Source: a virus. Taken from it: a DNA stretch of 21,213 nt. Positions 6,606 to 13,803 of the stretch are shown here, one piece after another. A model generated the notes under the pieces. The model was not told the origin of the DNA. It did no database searches and saw nothing but the letters and a program-made list of their open reading frames with translations. Location of the stretch: positions 1-21,213 of IMG/VR virus record IMGVR_UViG_3300025570_002077. One strand, 5' to 3'. Every line of letters starts with the position of its first letter. Positions within the stretch are counted from its first letter, which is position 1. The position numbers and the translations under genes were made by a program.

Positions 6606-6889
6606 ATATCAGGATATGCTTTATTGCATAATATCTCTTTTATGAGATGTAAAAAATAGCATACACACGAGCTAAATAACGGTGTTAGTATACAGTATGT
6701 GAATGGTATTAAAACTACACCACACCAAAAACCTGTGCAAAGAGCACAGGAGAGAAGCTGATTAAAGAACTTAATTCTAATCAGCCTCTCTCTAAAATAG
6801 TTTAGTATCTCACCATACATCAGTATATAGCAAAGGCCATATGATGTAAGAGTGAGAAATATTAAATCAGCCACAGATAAGTGTGTCAT
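6602..6889 (-). CDS. Small membrane protein with C-x2-C-x-G-F-W motif (DUF1360-like)
   Basis: This 95-residue protein has three hydrophobic segments: about 6-24, 47-66 and 68-85. The loop motif CALCTGFWCG (about 48-57) resembles the C-x2-C-x-G-F-W-x-G of DUF1360-type inner-membrane proteins. Starting at the ATG (6887-6889) rather than the GTG three bases earlier places GGCGGCGGTG directly upstream as a possible ribosome binding site. The start overlaps the end of the upstream small gene by 23 bases. Function unknown; it would lie in the host inner membrane. Two strong RNA hairpins lie inside its coding region. Confidence 0.65.
   Translation of the reverse strand: MTHLSVADLIFLTLTSYGLCYILMYGEILNYFRERLIRIKFFNQLLSCALCTGFWCGVVLIPFTYCILTPLFSSCVCYFLHLIKEILCNKAYPDI
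6732..6792 (-). other. Tandem hairpins inside the membrane-protein gene
   Basis: Hairpin A pairs 6732-6738 with 6744-6750 (arms CCTGTGC and GCACAGG, 5-nt loop). Hairpin B pairs 6750-6764 with 6778-6792: 15 positions with 14 Watson-Crick pairs and one mismatch that is a G-U wobble in the minus-strand RNA. A further GAA/TTC pairing lies inside its loop. The two sit side by side. No T-run follows on either strand, so a plain intrinsic terminator is not supported. Confidence 0.6.
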
Positions 6890-7070
6890 CACCGCCGCCT
6901 ATAGTTTTAACAGCATCACCCATTAGTTCAAGCTCTTCTGCTTTAATAATAATAACGTTACCATCATCATCCGTAACCTTAAAGCGACCATCAGCTTGCT
7001 TTTCAACAACCGGGCAGCCCTTACCACCGCAGCAAACTCTTACAGAGTTATCATTGATTTTTTTAATCAT
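6867..7070 (-). CDS. Small Cys-containing hypothetical protein
   Basis: This 67-residue protein is not recognised. The ATG at 7070 is chosen over an upstream in-frame ATG (7178) because a late-type motif AATAAATA ends exactly 5 nt before it and the longer version runs through the small basic gene. Near the N-terminus RVCCGGKGCPVVE (about 11-23) packs three cysteines, followed by beta-strand-like segments and an acidic patch. The C-terminus ends GGGDDTLICG. A metal site is possible. It sits between the small basic gene and the membrane-protein gene, overlapping the latter. Confidence 0.65.
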   Translation of the reverse strand: MIKKINDNSVRVCCGGKGCPVVEKQADGRFKVTDDDGNVIIIKAEELELMGDAVKTIGGGDDTLICG

Positions 7071-7075
7071 AATAT

Positions 7076-7083
7076 TATTTATT
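7076..7083 (-). promoter_or_regulatory. T4-type late promoter motif (AATAAATA)
   Basis: AATAAATA on the minus strand (7 of 8 to consensus) starts directly after the stop codon of the upstream gene and ends 5 nt before the ATG at 7070. Confidence 0.55.
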
Positions 7084-7203
7084 CTATTTACCTTGACCTT
7101 TGTAGCGTTTTTTATAGATCTTACTTGTCTTCCTTCTCGATGTTCCAGAAATGGCATGACAACCTTTTCTAATACCATTCTGCTTTCCCCGTGTTTGTCT
7201 CAT
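7084..7203 (-). CDS. Small, strongly basic protein (39 residues)
   Basis: The reading frame ATG 7201-7203 to TAG 7084-7086 encodes 39 residues with 14 Lys or Arg and no Asp or Glu. It includes RRKTSKIYKKRYKGQGK at the C-terminus and a single Cys near residue 15. The composition suggests a nucleic-acid-binding or DNA-condensing protein, as seen for many short basic phage proteins. It fills the gap between the DUF2452-like gene and the small Cys gene in the same orientation. A TATAAT sequence lies 11 nt upstream, but no clear -35 is seen. The strong bias in composition supports it being real. Confidence 0.6.
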   Translation of the reverse strand: MRQTRGKQNGIRKGCHAISGTSRRKTSKIYKKRYKGQGK

Positions 7204-7238
7204 GTTTATATTATATTATAATCCTTTTGTTAATCAAC

Positions 7239-7601
7239 TTAATTTAATCTCTCCCATGTATTATCTGTAGTAAATCTAAATGATCCTTTATGTTCTACTA
7301 TATCCCATTCCTCTGGTCCTATAATGCTCAAGAATAATTTACCAGTATGATTAACGTATAAGTGATAGGTATTACCGACAGCAGGTATAAAGTTATATAC
7401 AGCACTATATACCATATCTGTATCTTCTGCAACCTCTACTAGTTTAAAGTATGCTTCTTTTAGTTCATCAAACTTAGACTCTAAATAATGTGTTGCAGTT
7501 ACACCTCGCTCTTTTTTATGAGATAGTATATCTGGCACCATAAACTTTGGTGCACCTACATTAGTAGGGTAGTGCATTAACTGAGGCTCTTCAACAGCCA
7601 T
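7239..7601 (-). CDS. DUF2452-like conserved protein
   Basis: This 120-residue protein has the order of motifs I associate with DUF2452: GAPKFMVPDI (about 16-25), a helical segment with HYLESKFDELKEAYFKLVE, then FIPAVGNTYHLYVN, LFLSIIGPEEW and GSFRFTTDNTWE. Function is unknown; the conserved aromatic and His residues suggest a ligand-binding beta sheet. The ATG at 7601 is chosen over the GTG at 7625 because AGAGGTG lies about 8 nt before it, overlapping the nrdA stop codon. It follows nrdA by 13 bases, so it is probably transcribed with the reductase genes. Confidence 0.7.
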   Translation of the reverse strand: MAVEEPQLMHYPTNVGAPKFMVPDILSHKKERGVTATHYLESKFDELKEAYFKLVEVAEDTDMVYSAVYNFIPAVGNTYHLYVNHTGKLFLSIIGPEEWDIVEHKGSFRFTTDNTWERLN

Positions 7602-7614
7602 ATCTGGAACACCT

Positions 7615-9264
7615 CTAGCCCTCACAAGTACTGCAGTTTAGAATAGATCTAGCGAGTTCCTGCGCTGGGTTAGCACTACGCTGATAGTATAAAGATTTAA
7701 TACCTTGTTCCCATGCAAAGATCATAAGTTCATTAACCTCCTTTGGTTTAGTCATAGGTGGTATCATAATGTTTAGTGATTGACCTTGATCAATATACTT
7801 CTGTCTGATACTAGCTTGAATAATAATCTCTTTCTGAGAAATCTCACCAAACGTTTTATACACATCCTTTTCTTCTTGATCTAAGAAATCTAAGTGCTGT
7901 ACTGAACCGCCATGCACGAGAATAGATCTCCATACATCATCAGTGTTCTGTTTCTTTTTAGTTAGTAACTTTCTTAACTGAGGGTTTTTAAATGTAAACT
8001 TACCCTTAGCTAAGTCCTTAACAAAGTAGTTAGAGTTAAGAGGTTCAATAGATGGTGATACCTGCCCTAGAATAAACGAGCTAGATGTAGTAGGTGCTAC
8101 TGCTAGTGTAGTTGTATTACGTCTACCGTAACCTTCTAGTATTGGTGCTTCTCCAAACATATCTGCCAGCTCAACCGATGCTTTGTCTGCTCTCTCACGT
8201 ATCGTTGACCAGATAGTACCGTTAGCCATCTTTGCCTCCATAGACTCAAACGCTACCATGTTCTTCTGCAGATATGAATGCCATCCTAACACCCCAACTC
8301 CCAGTGCTCTATGATTAAGAGCAAAGCGTCTCGGTGCTTGCATGAACTGCATACCTTCTGTCTTATCAATAAACTCTGATATAACAGCATCTAAGAAGTA
8401 TACAAGAGTTTCTACCGCGTCTGTATCTACCATTTTATCCCACTTAAGTAGGTTTAAACTCGAGAGACAGCAGACAAAGCTCTCCGCTGGGTTAGAAGGA
8501 AGCATTATCTCACTACAAAGGTTACTAGCATAAATCTTTTCACCTTTATCCTTATAAACATTAGGTGCTTGATTATTAACATTATCAGAAAAGAATACAT
8601 ACGGGTAGCCAGTTTCAAAACGCTTCTTAATAACCAGTCCCCAGATTGTTCTCTTCTCTTTATCACCGTCAAGCATGGACTTCATCCATTCATCACTGAC
8701 AGTAACACCAATAGACATATCCTGAATGTCATTACCTTCTGATTTAATCTTAAGGAACTCTTCAATATCTGGATGATCAACTGGTAAGTAAGCAGCAAAG
8801 GAACCTCGACGAACGTTCCCTTGAGATACAACGTTCATAAGCTTATCATACAACTCCATAAAGTGTACAGCTCCAGTTGATTGACCACCAGTAGATATAG
8901 CAGTACCACGACCTCTTACGTCACCAAAGTAACCAGATGTTCCACCTCCTTGAGCAGTCATAATACCTACTTCAGCAGTCTTCTCTAGAATACCTGACAT
9001 AGTATCAGGTACATATGAACCGAAGCAACTAATAGGAAGTCCACGCTCTCTACCAAAGTTACTCCATACCGGAGAGCTTAAAGAAAAGAAACCTTTACGC
9101 ATATAGTCTTCAAACTTGTCTGCATAGCCATCAATCTTAAGGATTTTTTCAGCATGCTCAGCTATATCTCTAATACGCTGTTCAGGTGATTCTCCTTCTA
9201 GTAAGTACCCACGCTCTAGAAATTTACGCGAGTCTTTGTTAAGCCAATATATACGTTTGTTCAT
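7615..9264 (-). CDS. nrdA: Class I ribonucleotide reductase, large (alpha) subunit, no ATP cone
   Basis: NrdA reduces ribonucleotides to deoxyribonucleotides with NrdB. Key residues are present: C80 in PISCFGSY and C265/C266 in SFVCCLSS (active-site disulfide pair), the NLCSEI motif with N248, the thiyl-radical C250 and E252, the radical-transfer pair Y526-Y527 in SLYYQRSAN, and the C-terminal C-x2-C (C544, C547). At 549 residues it is about 200 shorter than E. coli or T4 NrdA. The sequence starts almost at the catalytic domain, so the N-terminal ATP cone that lets dATP shut down the enzyme is missing. It follows nrdB by 6 bases. The enzyme supplies dNTPs for phage replication from degraded host nucleotides. 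Confidence 0.95.
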   Translation of the reverse strand: MNKRIYWLNKDSRKFLERGYLLEGESPEQRIRDIAEHAEKILKIDGYADKFEDYMRKGFFSLSSPVWSNFGRERGLPISCFGSYVPDTMSGILEKTAEVGIMTAQGGGTSGYFGDVRGRGTAISTGGQSTGAVHFMELYDKLMNVVSQGNVRRGSFAAYLPVDHPDIEEFLKIKSEGNDIQDMSIGVTVSDEWMKSMLDGDKEKRTIWGLVIKKRFETGYPYVFFSDNVNNQAPNVYKDKGEKIYASNLCSEIMLPSNPAESFVCCLSSLNLLKWDKMVDTDAVETLVYFLDAVISEFIDKTEGMQFMQAPRRFALNHRALGVGVLGWHSYLQKNMVAFESMEAKMANGTIWSTIRERADKASVELADMFGEAPILEGYGRRNTTTLAVAPTTSSSFILGQVSPSIEPLNSNYFVKDLAKGKFTFKNPQLRKLLTKKKQNTDDVWRSILVHGGSVQHLDFLDQEEKDVYKTFGEISQKEIIIQASIRQKYIDQGQSLNIMIPPMTKPKEVNELMIFAWEQGIKSLYYQRSANPAQELARSILNCSTCEG

Positions 9265-9270
9265 GTCAGT

Positions 9271-10242
9271 TTAAAATAATTCATCCTCAGAGAATGACTG
9301 GTTCTTCTTGGCATACTCAACTGGTTTACCATGGAAGAAGTCGGTCATAGAGTTACCAAGTAACTCCTCTTCGAACCATATTGTACTGGCTATTTTAGCT
9401 TTATCAATGTTAAATACAGGATTAAATCCAATCATTTCAAGTGAATCATTAATTCTACCTTTAACAAACTCTTTTAGTACATCAGCAGACAGACCTTCTT
9501 CGTCTACACCATTAACCATCCAGTCAATGATTTTAGCCTCGGCCTTGTATGCCTCCTCTGCTTCATGTGAAATACGCTCAATTAACTCATCGTCTATCAA
9601 TTCAGGATACTCTGCACGAATGGTATTAATAAGACGAGCCCCCACCATAGCGTGTATATTCTCCTCGTTACGAGTATATTTTACCTGCTGGTCAGTATCC
9701 TTGAGAACGTTCTTAAACCTTGCAAACCAGTTAATAACATAGAACTGAGAAAACAGCGAAACATTCTCAACAAATAAAGTAAACAAAATAAGAGCATATA
9801 GATACTGCTTCTTACTATCCTTGTAGAATCGATGTGTATACTTCTTAAGATACTTAACACGACCCTGTATAAAGTCTAACTTAAGGTTCTCTTCAAATAT
9901 ATCTTCCATGTCAAGCACAGAAAGCAATCTCTCATATGCGTTGTTATGAATAACCTCAGTGTTAGCCATAACATATCCAAGATCCTGAAGAGATGGATGC
10001 GGCAAGTTATCGCCTAGTTTAGCCCAGAAAGTCTTAACTGCTACCTCAATCTGACCAATAGCAGATAGACAACGAATTACGATTTCTCTCTCTTGGTCGT
10101 TTAATACAACCTTAAACTGCTGTACATCCGACTTAAATGTAAACTCCTTATCAGTCCAGAATCCATTGTGCATAGACTCAATGAACTGCTCTGTCCATGG
10201 GTATTGGTTAGGTTTCCTTGAAACCTGCTCATCAAATATCAT
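9271..10242 (-). CDS. nrdB: Class I ribonucleotide reductase, small (beta) subunit
   Basis: NrdB houses the dimetal centre that makes the radical used by NrdA. Ligands visible in the 323 residues are E96 and H99 in NTEVIHNNAY, E159 in LFVENVSLF, and E194 and H197 in EENIH. The radical-site tyrosine is Y103, four residues after H99 as in E. coli (H118, Y122). The first ligand, Asp84 in E. coli, appears to be Glu here (E66 in GQIEVAV), as in some other subclasses. The C-terminal SEDELF fits the short acidic tail that docks on NrdA. The gene precedes nrdA by 6 bases, an order opposite to the usual nrdA-nrdB. Confidence 0.95.
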   Translation of the reverse strand: MIFDEQVSRKPNQYPWTEQFIESMHNGFWTDKEFTFKSDVQQFKVVLNDQEREIVIRCLSAIGQIEVAVKTFWAKLGDNLPHPSLQDLGYVMANTEVIHNNAYERLLSVLDMEDIFEENLKLDFIQGRVKYLKKYTHRFYKDSKKQYLYALILFTLFVENVSLFSQFYVINWFARFKNVLKDTDQQVKYTRNEENIHAMVGARLINTIRAEYPELIDDELIERISHEAEEAYKAEAKIIDWMVNGVDEEGLSADVLKEFVKGRINDSLEMIGFNPVFNIDKAKIASTIWFEEELLGNSMTDFFHGKPVEYAKKNQSFSEDELF

Positions 10243-10254
10243 TTTATTAAATCT

Positions 10255-10350
10255 CTATTGAAAGTTAACTACAGACTGGTTATTAATAATACTGAAATTT
10301 CTCTGATTATGAGATAACTGCATGCTGTCTGTTAATGATGTATAGTCCAT
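10255..10350 (-). CDS. Possible 31-residue protein upstream of nrdB
   Basis: ATG 10348-10350 to TAG 10255-10257 encodes a polar peptide beginning MDYTSLTDSMQ and ending SVVNFQ. Support comes from position: it fills the space just before nrdB, a TATAAT sequence (10363-10368) lies 12 nt upstream, and a late-like TTAAAATA ends 5 nt before the ATG. There is no recognisable motif. It could instead be an untranslated leader of nrdB. The remaining 10351-10462 stretch shows no other gene I can support. Confidence 0.35.
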   Translation of the reverse strand: MDYTSLTDSMQLSHNQRNFSIINNQSVVNFQ

Positions 10351-10462
10351 GTTCTTATTTTAATTATAGTGTATGAAGCAGCCAACTCCAGCTACTCTCT
10401 TCAGAAAGTATTTAGTACAACCTCACTCAATAACAGACTATTTTCTCACCTTTTACACAAAA

Positions 10463-10897
10463 TTATGCCTCAGCTACTTTAATAAGAGCACCGGCAAACT
10501 TCTTACCAGAGCCATCAGCAGGGAATGGTGCTGTAGTATGTAATTTTACCACCTCTACAACATCCCACTCTTTACCTCCAAGCTCTAATGTATTGCCTGC
10601 TCTCTCAGCATTCTCTGCTGCTAGCATTGTATGATCAGGTGTACGTTTTAATGTGTAGGTACCGTCTACATTTACAATAGCTAATGTGAACCTCCTCATT
10701 AATGACTTACCGTTTGGCAGATCATCACCTTCAAGCGCGTCTTCTAGTTCTTGTTCAGATATGGTAATCTCTGGAAACTTAACACGCTCTTGAGCTCTCT
10801 TAATAGCTTCTGGGTCATATGGTAGTTCACGCTCTTCATCACTGTGACGAAGTCCACATTCTTCACTAAAAAATTGTTTAAAAGATCTCTTTGACAT
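10463..10897 (-). CDS. Conserved-type phage hypothetical protein
   Basis: This 144-residue protein is not recognised. The N-terminus (SFKQFFSEE) has the short aromatic-acidic form common at the start of T4-like marine phage proteins. An acidic helical region (about 15-60) follows, then a beta-rich C-terminal half with RRFTLAIVNVDGTYTLKR (about 68-85) and GGKEWDVVEVVKL. The latter looks like a compact sheet domain with a possible ligand pocket. An AATAAATA motif ends 5 nt before the start, so it is predicted to be late. It is divergent from the lysozyme gene, with only 37 bases between the start codons. Confidence 0.65.
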   Translation of the reverse strand: MSKRSFKQFFSEECGLRHSDEERELPYDPEAIKRAQERVKFPEITISEQELEDALEGDDLPNGKSLMRRFTLAIVNVDGTYTLKRTPDHTMLAAENAERAGNTLELGGKEWDVVEVVKLHTTAPFPADGSGKKFAGALIKVAEA

Positions 10898-10902
10898 ATT
10901 AG

Positions 10903-10910
10903 TATTTATT
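10903..10910 (-). promoter_or_regulatory. T4-type late promoter motif (AATAAATA), minus strand
   Basis: This motif ends 5 nt before the ATG at 10897. With the plus-strand motif at 10920-10927 it makes a back-to-back late promoter pair inside the 37-base intergenic region. Confidence 0.55.
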
Positions 10911-10919
10911 ACTTTTTGC

Positions 10920-10927
10920 TATAAATA
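10920..10927 (+). promoter_or_regulatory. T4-type late promoter motif (TATAAATA), plus strand
   Basis: This is a perfect copy of the T4 late promoter consensus. It ends 7 nt before the lysozyme ATG at 10935, leaving no room for a normal ribosome binding site downstream of the predicted transcript start. Confidence 0.7.
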
Positions 10928-10934
10928 TACTAGA

Positions 10935-11648
10935 ATGACTGAACAATTTGACGAAGGTGTAAAAGAGATAGTGTTGTCACTATTAGCTTTAGGCGCAGGT
11001 GCTTATGAGGCAGATTATATTAAGAGTTTAATTGATAGTAAGAATGAGCCTATCGAGCAAAAGATACAGGCTATTAAGATAGCTGATAGGCAAATATCTG
11101 ATATGTCATTCGATGCAGCTGCAGAAGAGGTCCTAAAGGATTTAGAGCAGGAAGCTGAACCAACAGAACCTGTGCTTGTTAAGCCAAAAGTTAAATATGA
11201 TCTCGCTTCAGAAGAAGATGCATGGAATGAGATGTTAGATGGTGTTAAGCACTTTGAGGGGTTCAGATCGAAGAAGTATATCTGTTCAGGTGGAAAAGAG
11301 ACTATTGGTTACGGTCATACAGGCCCTGCTGTTAATAAAGGTGATATAACCGAAGAAGAAGCCAGTAGTCTTCTTGCAAGAGAATTAAGGGAGACGCAAG
11401 GGGTAGTACAGTCTATTGTCAAGGTACCACTTAATAGTAATCAGTTAGCAGCGTTAACGTGCTTTACATACAACTGTGGTAGAGGAGCTCTCAGCCAGCT
11501 AGTTGGTAAGCCAGGTAGGCTAAATGATGGTAACTACGATAGTGTGAATGAAATACTACCTAAATATAGAATGGCTGGTGGCAAAATAAGAAAGGGTCTA
11601 GTTAGAAGGAGGGCGTTTGAGCTGGATCTATGGAATAATGAGTCCTAA
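10935..11648 (+). CDS. GH24 lysozyme (endolysin) with N-terminal extension
   Basis: This 237-residue protein has a C-terminal T4-type lysozyme domain (about 95-235). HFEGFR gives the catalytic Glu (E108), and KETIGYGHTG aligns with the T4 Thr26 region (T123). The position of T4 Asp20 is a Cys (C117 in YICSGG). Cys occurs there naturally in many GH24 enzymes, and Asp20-to-Cys T4 lysozyme is reported to stay active, so activity is expected. The first 90 residues are extra: a short hydrophobic helix (VLSLLALGAGAY, about 13-24) in an acidic setting, then a Glu/Pro-rich linker. They lack the basic start of a signal-anchor. It may be the free endolysin or a virion enzyme replacing the missing gp5 lysozyme domain. 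Confidence 0.88.
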   Translation: MTEQFDEGVKEIVLSLLALGAGAYEADYIKSLIDSKNEPIEQKIQAIKIADRQISDMSFDAAAEEVLKDLEQEAEPTEPVLVKPKVKYDLASEEDAWNEMLDGVKHFEGFRSKKYICSGGKETIGYGHTGPAVNKGDITEEEASSLLARELRETQGVVQSIVKVPLNSNQLAALTCFTYNCGRGALSQLVGKPGRLNDGNYDSVNEILPKYRMAGGKIRKGLVRRRAFELDLWNNES

Positions 11649-11671
11649 CAAATCATCCTAGGATGATTTGT
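11648..11671. terminator. 24-bp perfect palindrome between convergent genes
   Basis: Each arm is 12 bp (left arm ACAAATCATCCT, no spacer). It begins at the last base of the lysozyme stop codon and covers the last codons and stop of the sulfotransferase on the other strand. The position suggests a bidirectional terminator or mRNA 3'-end stabiliser. There is no clear T-run on either side, so factor-independent termination is uncertain. Confidence 0.5.
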
Positions 11672-12254
11672 AGTCGTAATTAAAGTTATCTATTACCCAT
11701 TTTTCTCTCTCAGCAACCATATCTATTAATTCTTGGTTATAATATTCAGTGTATGGTTTTTTGTATGAACTTTTATTAGAGTGTTTTAAATTTGGGATTG
11801 GTGTCATACCAACCTTATTACAAAATACAGCAAAATCCTTATTAAGGTTCTCGAGTCGGCCTACCATATCAACTGATAGGGTGTTGTTTTTAAATAAATA
11901 ATAATCCTGTGAAGGGTTCTTTTTTATTATTAAGCCTAAGTTAAATTTACCCCTTGTTTTAAAAGCAGATAAATCAAGACAATTATCAACCGTCTCCATC
12001 CACCTTAAAAACGAAGTATACCTTACCCATGGATTTCTTACTACAGCGAATTTAAAGTACTTATCAAAGTCCCAGGCATTTTTTAAAAACCCTATCTCTA
12101 CATCTGCAATACTAGCGTGTTGATAAAAATTACCAGGATTTGGTTCGCCTAAAACATCAACAATACCCAAAGGGCGTAGTGTTTGTATAAAGGTTGTTGT
12201 ACCAGCCTTTGGTATGTCTATTTTAATGAACTTATGTTTATGAGATATTAACAT
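11658..12254 (-). CDS. Sulfotransferase family protein (copy 1 of 3)
   Basis: The PAPS-binding loop is IPKAGTTTF (14-22), matching the 5'-phosphosulfate loop. AVVRNPWVRYTSF (about 70-82) is the 3'-phosphate-binding segment of the Sulfotransfer_2-type family. The 198 residues are near the lower limit for a complete domain. It would move a sulfate from PAPS to a hydroxyl of a glycan or lipid in the cytoplasm. It is last in the glycan cassette, overlaps the methyltransferase by 7 bases, and its 3' end forms half of the palindrome at 11648-11671. The acceptor cannot be read from the sequence. Confidence 0.82.
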   Translation of the reverse strand: MLISHKHKFIKIDIPKAGTTTFIQTLRPLGIVDVLGEPNPGNFYQHASIADVEIGFLKNAWDFDKYFKFAVVRNPWVRYTSFLRWMETVDNCLDLSAFKTRGKFNLGLIIKKNPSQDYYLFKNNTLSVDMVGRLENLNKDFAVFCNKVGMTPIPNLKHSNKSSYKKPYTEYYNQELIDMVAEREKWVIDNFNYDYKSS

Positions 12255-12940
12255 CTTTTAAACAATAATGATTTGTAGTTCTTTGGTTCTCCAAGATAGC
12301 GGGGTTTTGTAATGGTGACCCTTTCTAGTTTGAATCCTATGTCAGACAATATAGCTTCTATATCTTTCTGAGAGAGCATCCACCATGTATGACCATGCGT
12401 GTTGCTGTAAAAACTAGAGCGCGCTTGAAACGGGTTAATTAAAATCGCGTGATGTTTTACTTTATAAAGAATATTCATCAAAGTTAATATTGGATCTCTG
12501 ACATGAGACAACATTGTGCCAAAAACTGCCACATCAAATTCACCTAATTCATCTGGCAGTGGGTCATATATGTTAGCTCTGAAGATTTTGTTATTGGAGT
12601 CGAGTTTTTCGTGCAAATAATCATAACTATTGAACATTCCATTAGTTCTTTCTGCTCTTGGTTTTTTATAGCCCCGTTTTATCAAGTGATCCCAATAGCT
12701 TCCATCTGGCATATCAAAAGAAACAACATCAGCACCCTGATTCTCCATCTCAAACGACAAATAACCAGAAGCAGCACCAACATCAATAACACGCTTACCT
12801 CTAAAGTCTAAATTGCTTAAATAATCATCAATACAGTCAGTCAAATCCCAATCACCATCAATGATTTCATCTCCCACCTTTACCGTGTGATAAAATTTAC
12901 AGTCTTCTTTTTTTATATTTTTTATAGGCTTAATGTACAT
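12248..12940 (-). CDS. Class I SAM-dependent methyltransferase (CmoB/DUF1698-like)
   Basis: The 230 residues have motif I VIDVGAASGYLS (51-62), the acidic ribose-binding residue in VVSFDMPDG (D76), and a motif IV-like segment (FDVAVFGTMLSHV, about 134-146). SYWDHLIKRGY (about 81-91) recalls the CmoB/DUF1698 group. This group includes tRNA wobble-uridine enzymes and many methyltransferases of sugar clusters. Between two sulfotransferase genes, a sugar O- or N-methyltransferase is the better guess here. It overlaps both neighbours (7 and 11 bases), so translation is probably coupled. Confidence 0.8.
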   Translation of the reverse strand: MYIKPIKNIKKEDCKFYHTVKVGDEIIDGDWDLTDCIDDYLSNLDFRGKRVIDVGAASGYLSFEMENQGADVVSFDMPDGSYWDHLIKRGYKKPRAERTNGMFNSYDYLHEKLDSNNKIFRANIYDPLPDELGEFDVAVFGTMLSHVRDPILTLMNILYKVKHHAILINPFQARSSFYSNTHGHTWWMLSQKDIEAILSDIGFKLERVTITKPRYLGEPKNYKSLLFKRC

Positions 12941-13799
12941 AATTATTATAAATTTTTCTATCCCATTGTGATTTGAACTGCCATGCTTCGCGAGTCTCTT
13001 TTTTAAGTTGATGCAGTCGAATATTTTCTTTTTTTTCTGTTTTATTTTTAAAAATTATATTTTTTTTATTTTTTCTACCCGACCTCGCATACTCTTGACG
13101 AGCTTGTCTAGTTTCTTCTTGTGTCCCGTAAGCAAATATATTAAGATTTTTTATATCGATGTCATGACACTCCAACATAATTTTCCTCAACCTAACATCT
13201 ACTTTACTTATATCAAACACTCTCATTTTATCCAGGCTTGAACAAGCTTTATCAAAATTTTTCTGTGTAATAGGTATTATTCTCTCTAAACCCGTCAGTC
13301 TACGTATTAGCCATGAATCCTCAATTTGTGTAGAGTTAATATAATCTTCAAATGTTAAATTAGCAAAAGCGTTGTGATATAATTCATGGCTTGAGTTTTC
13401 AGATTGTGTGTAGTTAAACATAGATAATGCACGTTGGTATGGGTCACGTAAACAAATAAATTCTTGAAACTCTTGCCCGCGTTTTAAAAAATGCCTTAAA
13501 TCTTGGTTAATACTATAAAAACCATAATCCGCGACTCTTACCATAAAAATCTTTAATTGCTGTAGCTTGAAATGGTCAAAATCAACAGAATAACAAACAT
13601 TATTTATTTTATTATAAGCATTATTAAAAGTTACCTCACCATAGCATAATAATCTATATGCAATATGACCATCTTTAGTTATATCGATATGATAGCATGG
13701 TTCACCATCAGCCGCTTCGCGAAGTGCAGCAAAACATACATTGTTTATATACGTACCGGCACACTTTGGAATATGGTAGAATATCGGTATCTTTTTCAT
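12930..13799 (-). CDS. Sulfotransferase family protein (copy 2 of 3)
   Basis: The 289 residues have the PAPS loop YHIPKCAGTYI (8-18) and the 3'-phosphate segment FICLRDPYQRALSMF (114-128). It is longer than the other two copies and has an unusual Lys/Arg-rich stretch near the C-terminus (GRKNKKNIIFKNKTEKK) that may bind an acidic substrate or membrane. The sequence outside the two motifs is unlike its neighbours, so it probably acts on a different acceptor rather than being a recent duplicate. It overlaps the methyltransferase by 11 bases and is 4 bases from the glycosyltransferase. Confidence 0.8.
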   Translation of the reverse strand: MKKIPIFYHIPKCAGTYINNVCFAALREAADGEPCYHIDITKDGHIAYRLLCYGEVTFNNAYNKINNVCYSVDFDHFKLQQLKIFMVRVADYGFYSINQDLRHFLKRGQEFQEFICLRDPYQRALSMFNYTQSENSSHELYHNAFANLTFEDYINSTQIEDSWLIRRLTGLERIIPITQKNFDKACSSLDKMRVFDISKVDVRLRKIMLECHDIDIKNLNIFAYGTQEETRQARQEYARSGRKNKKNIIFKNKTEKKENIRLHQLKKETREAWQFKSQWDRKIYNNYVH

Positions 13800-13803
13800 G
13801 TCT

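Noticed and set aside
6883-7221. 112-codon plus-strand frame
   Set aside because: It is antisense to the small Cys and small basic genes. The hydrophobic run looks like a membrane segment but arises from reading basic and acidic codons backwards.
9308-9742. 144-codon plus-strand frame
   Set aside because: It is antisense to nrdB, whose metal ligands and radical tyrosine are all present on the other strand.
10373-10543. Plus-strand frame of about 56 codons before and into the gene at 10463
   Set aside because: It runs through the opposite-strand coding region and has no motif support; 10351-10462 is treated as non-coding.
13008-13241. Plus-strand open frame rich in Phe
   Set aside because: It is the reverse of the Lys-rich segment of sulfotransferase 2, which has clear PAPS motifs.
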